From NCBI GenBank assembly GCA_963920575.1, contig OY986971.1, forward strand, positions 14,808,492 to 14,872,491: a stretch of DNA of 64,000 nt, given 5' to 3'. Within the stretch, counting starts at the first letter, position 1. Every line of letters begins with the position of its first letter. The position numbers were made by a program, and so were the translations under genes. The notes beneath the pieces were generated by a model. That model was given only the letters and a program-made list of their open reading frames with translations. It was not told where the DNA came from and made no database searches. Positions 54,801 to 64,000 of the stretch are shown one piece after another. Source of the stretch: Narthecium ossifragum (taxonomy: Eukaryota; Streptophyta; Magnoliopsida; Dioscoreales; Nartheciaceae).

Positions 54801-57240
54801 GAATTATCGAAAAATCATTCAGCGTTGCAACAGTTTCCTGCAAATTAGTACTCAAAGATAGCTCCTCATTTTCTTCCTCAAGAGATTTGCTAATAGCCAC
54901 TTCCAATTCATCTTTATCACTAAGTTCAAAAACTTCCTGTGATAAATAATCAATCACATCAATTGAATACACTGAACAATCATCAGCAGGATATTTCATG
55001 GCATCATAAATATTAAACTTAACAGTTTCACCATCAAATTCCATGGTAAGTGTGCCACTATGGACATCTATCTTAGTCTTGGATGTCTTCAAGAAAGGTC
55101 TTCCTAACAAAATAGGAGTACTATGATCACCATTCTCCATATCAAGCACATAAAAATCAGCAAGGAAAACTAAATCATTGACCTGCACAAGAATATCTTC
55201 AACTACACCTTTAGGATAGGCGTTAGATCTGTCAGCCAGTTGAATCACAACACCAGTTTCATTCAAAGGCCCAAGTTTTAAAGAAGAATATATAGAATAT
55301 GGCATGACATTGATAGAAGCTCCCAAATCTAACATAGCTTTCTCAAATTTGGTGTTACCAATTGTACATGGGATAGTAAACATACCTGGATCCCTACACT
55401 TCGTAGGAATTTTTCTTGGAAGAATTGCAGAAACATTTTCCCCTACTTTCACCTTCTCACATCCTTTAAGTTCCTGCTTCCTCTTAATTGTGCACAATTC
55501 TTTCAAGAATTTAGCATAACGAGGTACTTGTTTAAGAGCATCTAAGAGTGGAATATTTACCTCGCATCGGCGAAAAGTCTCATATAGATCTGAATTCTTC
55601 TCATATTTTCTTGATTCTGTCAAAGCCTGAGGAAAAGGAGGTACAGGTTTATAATCAAAAAGAGGTGGAAACTTACGTTTAGGTACATCGTCGTCATCAG
55701 GAAAGATTTTGTCCGCGACGATGTCTTGCTCTTTTCCTTGCACAGACGATGTAGGAACTTCCTTTATTGGAGTCTCAAGTTCTTTACCACTTCTCAAAAT
55801 GATTGCACTTGCATTCTCTCTTGGATTTATTACCATTTGAGAAGGTAATTTCCCCGAATTTTGTGCCTCTAGCTTGCTAATTGCTGACGCCATCTGGCCC
55901 ATTTGATGTTCCAAACCTTGGATACTGGCCTTTGCGTCTTGTTGAAATTGTTTTGTATATTGTTTAAATTGTTTTGTATCCTGTTGAAGTTGCATAGCAC
56001 TAGTAGCAAGGGAATTAACAATATCTTCTAAAGACATACCATAATTCGGAGTTGGATTTTGTTGTGGTCTCGGGGGGTATGGCGGTCTATATTGTTGATA
56101 TTGCTGTCCAGTTGGGCGAAATTGAGTTGTAGGCTGATTCACTTGTGGATTCCCATAGTTGAGATTGGGGTGAACCCTCCATCCCGGATTATACGTGTTT
56201 GAAAAGGGATCATACTTCCTTTGCGGTGGTCCTGGAAAACTCCCAGCTGCATTTACTTGTTCAATGGGCTCCTCTTGAAGAGTTGGGCACATATCTGTTG
56301 GATGTCCCGCCACCGAACAAATTCCACAAACCTTCGCTGTCTGCATATTACCTACAGCCATTTGACGAACAAGAGAAGTTAGACTCGCAATCTGTTGTTC
56401 AAGAGATGAAACATTTACCTCATTAACATGTTTTGAATAAGAATCAAGTCTAGTATTAAATTGTTGAGAATTAGCTGCCATATTTGCAATCAAGTTCCTC
56501 GCGGCTTCAGGAGTTTTATCCACCAAAGCTCCTCCACTAGCGGCATCAATCATACTCCTGTCATTGGTTAGTAAGCCGTCATAAAAATATTGAATAAGTA
56601 ATTGCTCATTAATTTGATGATGGGAACAGCTTGCACATAATTTCTTAAAACGTTCCCAATATTCATGTAGAGATTCTCCATTATGTTGCCTTACACCACA
56701 GATCTCTTTCCTAATGTTGGCCGCTCTTGAGGCTGGAAAATACTTCTCTAAAAACAACCTCTTCATCTCATTCCATGTAGTAATACTCCCAGATGGTAAA
56801 TAATAAAGCCAATCCTTCAAAGAAAACGGGAAGGCTCTCAATTTGATTTGATCTTCAGTCACCCCCATGGGTTTCATACTTGTGCACACCACATGAAGCT
56901 CCTTTAAATGCTTGTGAGGATCCTCGCCTGAAAGTCCATGAAAAGTAGGTAAGAGGTGTATTAGTCCAGATTTTAATTCAAAAGTAGTAGCAACATCCAA
57001 AGTAGGAAATGTAATGCATAAGGGTTGTTGATTCAAATCTGGGGCTGCAAGCTCTTTCAAAGTCCGATTTCCGGCCATGACTTCCTCCTCTAATTCAGAA
57101 TCACTGATAAATACGTGGTCAAGAGCCAAAACGTCCTCCTCAGGATTTATCCGAGCTTCCCTCCTTAACCTGCACAAAGTTCTTTCTATCTCTGGGTCGT
57201 ACTGTAAATCACCTTGATTAAAAGATCGAGCTATACTCAT
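51883..57240 (-). CDS. gag-pol: Athila-like gag-pol polyprotein, one internal TAG
   Basis: One frame of 1786 codons from the ATG at 57240 (the open frame extends two codons upstream) to 51883, with a single TAG at 52360-52362 where relatives have Trp ([17 protein letters not shown]). Residue numbers count from the frame start at 57246. Gag core at about 80-230, zinc knuckle [14 protein letters not shown] at 307-320, Gln/Pro-rich linker, protease with DLGA in place of DTG/DSG at about 640, reverse transcriptase at 930-1110 with active site FMDD at 1088-1091, RNase H from CDASDYAVG (about 1236) to ADHLSR, integrase with [10 protein letters not shown] and catalytic D in GIDFMGP, D in ISDRGTHF, E in GQAEVSN, then a C-terminal domain after the stop ([11 protein letters not shown]). 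Apart from the TAG everything looks functional. Confidence 0.95.
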
Positions 57241-57377
57241 AAACAATCAAGAGGATTCCGGCAAAACGAGAAAAAGAAATCAAGAAAATTCGAATAACTC
57301 TTTTTTTTTATGAAAATAAAGATCACAATAAACACAAAAATCAACTAGAATCACTCCCCGGCAACGGCGCCAAAATT
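57241..57377 (-). other. Leader and tRNA-Asp-type primer-binding site of the Athila-like element
   Basis: The primer site is the inverted TCCCCGGCAACGGCGCCA at 57355-57372, five bases from the LTR edge at 57378. The leader to the start codon is only about 110 bases. Confidence 0.9.
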
Positions 57378-59103
57378 TGATGTGCTGTCGCAGGCACTCA
57401 AAAATAAAACCAATACCCGTTAAAATGAATGTAGTAGTGCGAGTACGAGTCGATCCCACGAAGAGTGTTTAGCCTAGTTTTGTGCTAAGTGAACAAAGAT
57501 GGGGGGTTTTAAACGTGAGGAAAAACAGTAAAGAAATAATCTAAAGCGAAGAAACGAGTTAAATCAAGAGAACAAACCTTGGTCTGAGTCAACATCCACC
57601 ATCGGAATCCAATAACTGATCATAGATGCAAGTATCAATCAATTTATACCATGAATATTCACCGTCCGAATTCAATTCGAAGCTCTCCTCGATCATAGTT
57701 AATTAGAAACAAACGATCTAATCAACCCTAACTACTAGACAACCTAAGACAAGCGCTGTAGATTTAATCTAGTAGCAGCGTTAAGAATAGGGAGATCGAT
57801 GAAGCTAAACAACACAAGCACAAGCGGTTGCATTTAATCTAGTTGAATATTCTTCCTAAGATCTAACAAGATCTGATCAGTAGTAAATTATTAGATCCTA
57901 GTTGCTTCGCAGATTAGAGGGATCAAACAATTCCGGATTTGATATCAAACCTAGCGGTAGATCACCATGAATAATAAACTAGTAGGCCTCCTAGCAATTA
58001 GACAAGGTAATCATGAAGATTTAATCTCAGAAGAACATCCAATACTCATGTATAAACTGAACAATAAAAATAAATTAGATCTCACAGTTTCATTGATTCC
58101 GAGGTTTCAGTCTCCTCGACCAAGGATCAAGATTTAGCCACGCAGGGCCATCAAGAACAATCCTCCAAAAGATTTCATAAAGCAAAAGAAAACCTAGAAA
58201 AAATATAAAAGAGGAGAAAGAGTAGCCAAAAGTGTCCAAGAATCCCCCCTCAAACCCTAGAAAGAGTCCTATTTATAGCCTCAATGTATCCACCCTCGGA
58301 TTAGATCACAATCGTCGATTTTTGTTACTGGGAAAGTCCGATCGATCGGACCTTGGATGCTGGATCGATCGGTCTCATTAAAATCTTCAACTTCAATTCA
58401 CGCCCGAGCCCAATCGATCGGACTAAGGGAGTCGGATCGATCGATTTCGTAAAAATCCTTCGTCTCTGGCTCTTCCCGAGTTCGATCGATGGTCCGATCG
58501 ATCGAACTGTGTTCCTCTAAAAAGCATACGTTCTGTCACCCTTTTATTTCCAAGTCCGATCGATCGAACTTTAGGTGCTGGATCGATTGGTTGAGTAAAA
58601 ATCTGCTGTTTTTGACTTTTTCCGAGTCCGATCGATCGAACCATTGGTGTCTGATCGATCGGACCCATAGGAGCGATGGAGGAATCGATCGGATGTGTTG
58701 TGGCTGAAAAACACATGTTCTGTCACGTTTTTGCGTGGTCCGATCGATCGGCGGATCGCTCGGACTTCCAGCTTATTTTCCTTTCTGCCATTCAGACTGC
58801 GCATCGGTACTGAAATTGCCGTAACTTCCTCTAGGAAACTCGGAATCACGAACCGTAAAATCCTCCAGAATCTAGACTTCAAGAGCTTTCCAACTATGTA
58901 TGGCACATCCTCTGGTTCTTCATGAGCAGGTACAGATAAATCTTTAAAGTTGATCCAAGCACTCTTTTCAGCTTCTTTTCGACTTAAGAACTTCAATTGC
59001 ATCCTAAATCAAAATATAAGAATAATGAGTGTATTTAGGAACTAAATAAGCACAGGAGACTAAGTATTAAGGGTTAAAAACATAACATTATGCATTCTCA
59101 TCA
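57378..59103 (-). repeat. 5' LTR of the Athila-like element (family A)
   Basis: 1726 bp, TGATGTGCTGTCGC to ATTCTCATCA on the plus strand, followed by the GACCT duplication. Same organisation as the 3' LTR. TATA box inverted at 58269-58278 (CTATTTATAG). Confidence 0.96.
58336..58752 (-). repeat. CCGATCGATCGG array in the 5' LTR of the Athila-like element
   Basis: Cores GATCGATC start at 58340, 58412, 58484, 58558 and 58630, i.e. steps of 72, 72, 74 and 72 bp. All but the third have a partner 23 bp further on. Pairs have extended complementarity (CGATCGATCGGAC with GTCGGATCGATCG), so each could form a hairpin with a 7-base loop. The array ends about 60 bp from the TATA box. Confidence 0.9.
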
Positions 59104-59108
59104 GACCT

Positions 59109-61600
59109 CCGTAAGATTCATGTCGTCGCTTCACATCACCATCACTCTGGACTGACATACTGACATCTTCTGAGTGGTAATGAGTGCTGTCTAAACTGGA
59201 TAACTGACTCCATCTCCGCTACTAACGGGTTTTCACTGCCACTAAACTTGCTCTAATCACTCTGGCCCATCTGCTCGAGGTAACATCTGCGGCATTAGCC
59301 TAAGCTGAAAGGTGATATACCCAAAAGGTCGAGACCTTTCTAGCAACTACCAGTTGCTAGCACCCTTAAAGGCACTGACGTAGTGACTTTAAGACAAGAG
59401 CTCCGGTGTCCTGGTCAATCTGGTCAACCATCCCGTGGTTCTGGAGATGCCTCTGCTTAATCTCGAAACCGTCTTCGACCTCTGGCGTCACATATCTATC
59501 TCTAGCTCAGCTAGATCAACAAATCTGCCTACCGATGACACAACCCATACCTCGTACTGAAAGCTATCATCGGAATGTCGCAATCCTGAATCTTTATCTG
59601 ATTGTAGCTGGTGTGAAGTCCGACCTACGAGAAGGTCGACAAAACTCTGAGCTGACGAGTATCTCGGCGATGCACTGCAACGGGCACGTATTCCTCGGAG
59701 AAGGGAAAGTTCGGGGACAGCCTACTGATGTAGCTACTGAGACAGCGGAAGCTGCTGCACGCGGTCCAGCTGCTCACTGTCCGGAAGAGCGAACACCCGT
59801 CCTCGACGGTTGCATCTACGTCAATTACGGCCAGGCCTACTCGCCCCTAAGGTCTCTGCGACGCGTTCACTGAAGACACTGGCTGAATTACCTCGAACGA
59901 ACCTCGAGTCCAAACTCGGCAATCCCGCGAAGACGGAATATCCTGGAAGCTCCTCAAAAGCACAGCTGCAAAAACAATGACACGAGGGAAAGCTTGCTCT
60001 CCCACGCACCCTCAAAAACAAAGGGAGAGGAGATCACCACAGACTGGTGAACAGCCCCAGCTCTCGGCAACCAGAAGGCGCGCCAACCCGCGACCTTCAA
60101 CGAGAGCAAAACAACGCCGTCAGGTGTACCCACAACACCTTCCCACGGCAAACAAACGCAACTCGATGTGCGACCAACCAGCGCAAATTGAGGAAGCCAT
60201 CGAACCCCAATGTGTCCCACACGTGGGCGATGGACACCAAGAGGTCTCCAACCTCTAGCAAACGCCCCAACAAGAGCAACCAACCCAAGCTCTTGTCCCG
60301 AATCGGTGGCTGCTCCCAAAGCCACACCCGACTCCAGTCTCAAGCCAACACAGCTGCACGGGGATGAGTCACAATGGGGAAACACCCAGCGCCATACGAA
60401 AACCACGAGCCACAAGACACTCCGAACGCTGAAACTGAAAGCTGGAGGAAGGTGGCTCCAAAACGGGCTGCTGCTGAAGGTGCTCTCTACCAAGAAGTGT
60501 GTGAAACTCTAGTAAGACTGGTCGCTGCCTCGTCTCCGGCAAGGCTCTATCTGGAATCTGAATTCCCGCGTCTGCCATAGGTACCTGCCCTAGCTGAGGC
60601 ATCAACCCACTGCTCTACTCCACGTCGTGCGTCACGCCCGACTGCTCTGCGGTAAGCGTCTCGCGCCCCTCACAACTAGCACCGTCGACGGAAAGGCACC
60701 CGACAGCTAGCACTCGAGCACCCTGTGGATTACCTCTCAGTCTGGCGGTCCAGGCTACCTCTCAAAGGACTGAAACGACGCTGCTGCTGTCACGGCTGTC
60801 GCTGATGCTGAAACCACTGCCTCTACCAAACGACTACCCTGCAGTTCCTCAGAAGCAGGAACGACAACCCCGAAACTCACCACGACCACCGACCAATAAT
60901 TCGGTGTCAACCCTCAAGTCATCTGTCTTAGTATCTGGAGTATAGTCCAGGGCGTCCCCCGCTGTCGCTCCAGCATACCGAGCCAGGTGATCCAACCAAC
61001 CCGCGTGCTGTCACGCAGTGCGAGTACCACGAACAGAGGAAGGTACTCCCAACTACACCACCCTCCAGGGGTAGGTGTCAGAGGACAGTACGCGAACTGT
61101 TCTCAACACACAGCCAACAGTGTCCCTAGTTGCCCCGACAAGCACCACTACGCATCGCTTCCTGGGAAGGCAAGAAAACAACGGCTTCCCAAACAAGCGA
61201 TACTCCAGGATGTCTAAAACATTTGGGATTCGGGACACCTCCTTCAATCAGTACTCTACTGTCGAAGGATCTCCAACATCGCCTCTGGGCCACAACGGGT
61301 CCACCTCTCGGGATTCCAAGAGTATACAGGCAACACACGTCCAATTCCCTACTCACCCATCTCCAGCATGGAGAGAGATACACTGTCAGGCGAGGGAACA
61401 GACAGCACCGGTGTGCGTGCACACCTCCCCCTGAGGCGTCACGACACAACCAAAAACCAAAACACAACAACAATCAACCTAATTAATTCACATCACACGC
61501 ATTCTCAAACAGCCATGCAAGGATGTTCTAGACCTAGAGTTATCCCATTCCACACTCAAAATCTCAACTGCAAGCCTAATCCTATCCCTGGGATCAACAG
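59109..61600 (-). pseudogene. Degraded gag and reverse transcriptase region of the large Tekay-like element
   Basis: The sequence 59400-59580 has phrases matching 39640-39740 (reverse transcriptase connection). The region 59900-61600 would be gag by position between pol and the primer site, but no frame with a zinc knuckle survives. Several open frames of 100-180 codons exist on both strands because this part is GC-rich, and none shows a recognisable motif. Confidence 0.6.
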
Positions 61601-61615
61601 CCTGCTCTGACACCA
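61601..61615 (-). other. Primer-binding site of the large Tekay-like element
   Basis: TGGTGTCAGAGCAGG on the minus strand, one base different from the usual initiator tRNA-Met complement TGGTATCAGAGC, three bases from the LTR. Confidence 0.8.
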
Positions 61616-61618
61616 AAC

Positions 61619-64000
61619 TATCACGTCCCGACTCAGAAAACCCATCCAGATCGAGACGTGAGCCACCTAAACCTGTTTACATCATTAATGGACGCACAAG
61701 TGTATAACTGCTATGAATTTAAACAATTTAATCCTAAAATTCATAGAAATTTCGGCAGAATACTCTTTAAAATTATAGCACAAGAAACCTGTACAATTTA
61801 TAATTTCAACTTGAACAAAGGCACCATTGTAAATAACTAATTATTACAACATTTCTCAAATACAACTGAATTAATGATCATACAATTATGTCCTCGAATA
61901 CATTATGTTATCTCTCGATTTATACATCAATTTGTATATCATTGTTTAAGACTGCAAATTATCTCTAGACGAGCACCTCAAAGCTCCAAGTCCTCGATCA
62001 CCTCGAAATGTCGCGCCATCTTCTAGAAGAACACCTGAAAGAAGCAACTGCATCGACCTGCATCGCCGATGCAGCCCAGGTAGGGTGAGTAACAATGCCC
62101 AGTAGGGCTCTACTCTATGTCGCACAGAAAGGAAGGGAAACTGCAACTGTGTCGGTCTTCGCCTAAGCCTAAGGTATGTCAAGGGCCACATGACCCCGTC
62201 GATTCCCGAGGGCTCCTGTCTAGGTCCCACCCTCACCCAAGAACAAACGAGAGGAAACAAAGACTGCAGGCTCCTGTCCAGGTACCACCCTGCCCAGTCA
62301 TACCATCTCTCACGGGGACTCACATGTCAGGGACATCGACAACCATCCTTAGCGCTTGGCCTTGGAGACCCGACACGACCTCTACACCTCAAATATAAGA
62401 ATATTGCATAGCCGACTATAACAATAACCTCAAATGTTAGCAATCATGATCATTCGATAACAATCACGTCCTACTCCTCAACTACCCAACCCTGGCCCTA
62501 CGGCTAGATCCTGGCTACCCGAGAACCCCGGACCGGCGATCGAATCCATCGTCTACCACCTAGCCTTAATGCTTCTAATGCATACAACATGCATGAGCCT
62601 ATTCAAGCAACTAGGCCTAGGTGTCTCTACATGCCAAATCATCACTCAATTGTCCAACCGGTTATAATATAGCTATAGAGTAGATTTAGCATAGAGAAGT
62701 AACATAAGGCACACATGACCTTCATGTATCCGAACCATATAATAATATCATTCAAAACACACAGGGCACACCTTCGGTCCATTCAAATCTAAACATTCCC
62801 AAGGGCATCACTCCCTTGGTTAACACACAATAAAATACAAACGGGCGCACAGCCGGCCCTAGGCTTGAGCATGATATACAACACACAATCGGATAGCTGA
62901 AGAAGAGCGTAAGAAATTGCGAAGTTCACATTAGTTAACAGGAATCGAATAGAAGGGGAAACACGCTATAATAAAATGCAACCAACATACTTGGCATACA
63001 TATACCATGATCGCAGAAAGAGAAGAGAACTACTGTTACCTCCATTATTGTCATCTCAATCAAGCATTCCAAAATGTTATTGAAAATAAGTTGGATTAAA
63101 ACCAAACTTTGCAGATCTCATCTAAAGACCGCTGAGATCAACCCTACCAAAAATCCGCTCAATTAAACAATTAAAAACCACTTAAATACTCGGATTAAGG
63201 TGGCTGCTCTGTTCCTGCACAACCAGCCCAAGTAATTCAGCTGAAATTCCACAGAGCTCCAAAATTCATGAAACCACTTGCAATCAGCAGCTAACTCAAC
63301 CATATATAACTTTTGTGTATAACATAAACTCTGATCATACACGTACGGCTCTATATCAAAGCTAGAACACCACTGTTTTGATTAGAACAGTAAAATCCGA
63401 GAAAACCCCCATGAAAACATGCTCAAATCCATGTTAAATCAAATCCAATTACTACCAACTTTAAATAGTTGTTAAGCAGTCCCATAAACATCATCCAGTG
63501 CAATTGCATGAAGAACAAAGCAAATAAACGACAACAAACACTATGTCTGCATACCCGAGGTTAACCAGTCTCAAAGGAAAACAGAGCTGGTAAGCACCAA
63601 CTGACCAGAGACCATACCAATCTACTCCTCTAGATCCAAACCAGAGGAACCCAACTGGTAATCCACAACTCAAACACTAATCCAGCAACCATCCGAAAAC
63701 AAAGGCCACGAAACAAGGGATGAAAATGGGAAGCCACAGGGGAGGAGGAAATCCAGCAATCCGGTAGAGAAGAGGATATCATGGTATAGGGACTCACAGC
63801 ATGTCACTACAGGGCATGGCATAGCATTGGCATCGTCTGGAAAGATGAGGGAGACCATCGGAGAACAGGGCATAGCACCAGGGGGAAAAGGAGAATACCA
63901 TAGCATAGCAAAGCATGAAAATGAATCACAACAGGGGGAAACTAAGCACCTCAGAGGCATGAAAACAACAACATACTCAAGATCAACCGCAACGGGGGGA
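61619..64000 (-). repeat. 5' LTR of the large Tekay-like element, incomplete at the window end
   Basis: Begins TATCACGTCCCGAC (canonical TGTCACG with one change) and matches 42527-43074 and 44539-46180 of the left LTR across the solo LTR insertion. About 0.9 kb more is expected beyond the window. It keeps the 67 bp (about 63050-63116) that the left copy has lost. Confidence 0.88.

Larger units (their letters stand above)
48670..59103 (-). mobile_element. Full-length Athila-like gypsy retrotransposon, young
   Basis: Flanked by GACCT at 48665-48669 and 59104-59108. Two LTRs of exactly 1726 bp, a tRNA-Asp-type primer site, a gag-pol frame of 1786 codons with one in-frame TAG, a 1.5-kb 3' non-coding tract and a clear polypurine tract. 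By eye the LTRs differ at about 25-30 positions without indels, so roughly 98 percent identity. No envelope-like ORF is seen after pol. It is the best-preserved element of the window. Confidence 0.96.
42527..64000 (-). mobile_element. Large Tekay/Del-like element, minus strand, continuing past the window
   Basis: Left (3') LTR 42527-47064, interior 47065-61618, right (5') LTR from 61619 past the window end. The interior has degraded gypsy pol next to the left LTR and a tRNA-Met-type primer site next to the right LTR, which fixes the orientation. The young Athila-like element 48670-59103 is inserted in the interior and a solo LTR (43075-44538) in the left LTR. The two LTRs are alike over more than 2 kb of compared sequence. 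Confidence 0.85.

Noticed and set aside
53479..56426. Plus-strand frames of 60-88 codons
   Set aside because: Antisense shadows of the gag-pol polyprotein at 51883-57240.
5607..58752. The TCGA palindromes as cloning linkers or vector artefacts
   Set aside because: They occur in diverged copies, with mutations, inside LTRs bounded by target duplications, and differ by family. Artefacts would be identical.
59406..61486. Frames of 100-179 codons on both strands in the interior of the large Tekay-like element
   Set aside because: By position this is degraded gag and reverse transcriptase. The open frames run across strands without any gag or pol motif and reflect GC-rich composition.
1..64000. 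tRNA, rRNA or other structural RNA genes
   Set aside because: The only tRNA-like matches are the short complements at primer-binding sites. No cloverleaf or rRNA-like segment was recognised by reading.

Overview
The window is a block of nested LTR retrotransposons from a plant nuclear genome, almost certainly a flowering plant. I base this on SIRE-like Ty1/copia elements primed by initiator tRNA-Met, Athila-like Ty3/gypsy elements primed by a tRNA-Asp-type site, and Tekay/Del-like gypsy chromoviruses whose LTRs begin TGTGAGGACC and end TGTGACA-like. I see no convincing host gene, rRNA, tRNA or CRISPR array. The species cannot be named from the sequence.

Layout, left to right. (1) 1-175 is the 3' end of an Athila-type LTR. 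(2) 297-33450 is a plus-strand Tekay-like LTR split by two insertions. The first is a 19.2-kb Athila-derived element without pol (1159-20403, minus, TSD GTGTT). It contains a solo LTR (5607-7362) and a full-length copia element, Copia-1 (8460-19606, TSD AGGAC), which itself holds a solo LTR (16977-18439, TSD GATTG). The second is Copia-2 (22523-33386, TSD GGTTG), whose integrase is split by a solo LTR (26404-27989, TSD GGAGT). (3) 33451-39778 is Tekay-like LTR and pol debris on the minus strand, hit by a plus-strand solo Tekay-like LTR (35151-37340, TSD TGACA). (4) 39779-42526 is a scrambled junction of copia LTR, Tekay LTR end and a truncated Athila-like gag-PBS-LTR piece. (5) 42527-64000 is a large minus-strand Tekay-like element running off the window. 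Its left LTR holds a solo LTR (43075-44538, TSD CCTGC) and its interior holds a young full-length Athila-like element (48670-59103, TSD GACCT) with two 1726-bp LTRs and a gag-pol frame broken by one in-frame TAG.

The two copia copies carry an extra 3' ORF after pol, about 409 codons. It is intact in Copia-2 although gag and pol there are broken. In both copies this ORF is preceded by its own array of ACGGTCGACCGT-type palindromes and a TATA-like sequence.

The most unusual signal is shared by all the lineages. Copia, Tekay-like and several Athila-type LTRs carry arrays of TCGA-centred palindromes (GGATCGATCC, CCGATCGATCGG, AGATCGATCT, ACGGTCGACCGT) next to the TATA box. The palindromes are often paired about 20-23 bp apart and embedded in tandem repeats with periods of 62, 72 or 117 bp. 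One module of about 90 bp is clearly homologous between a copia LTR and a gypsy LTR, in opposite orientation relative to transcription. This looks like a promoter-array cassette that recurs in, and sometimes moves between, unrelated retrotransposons. All coordinates and repeat comparisons were made by eye.
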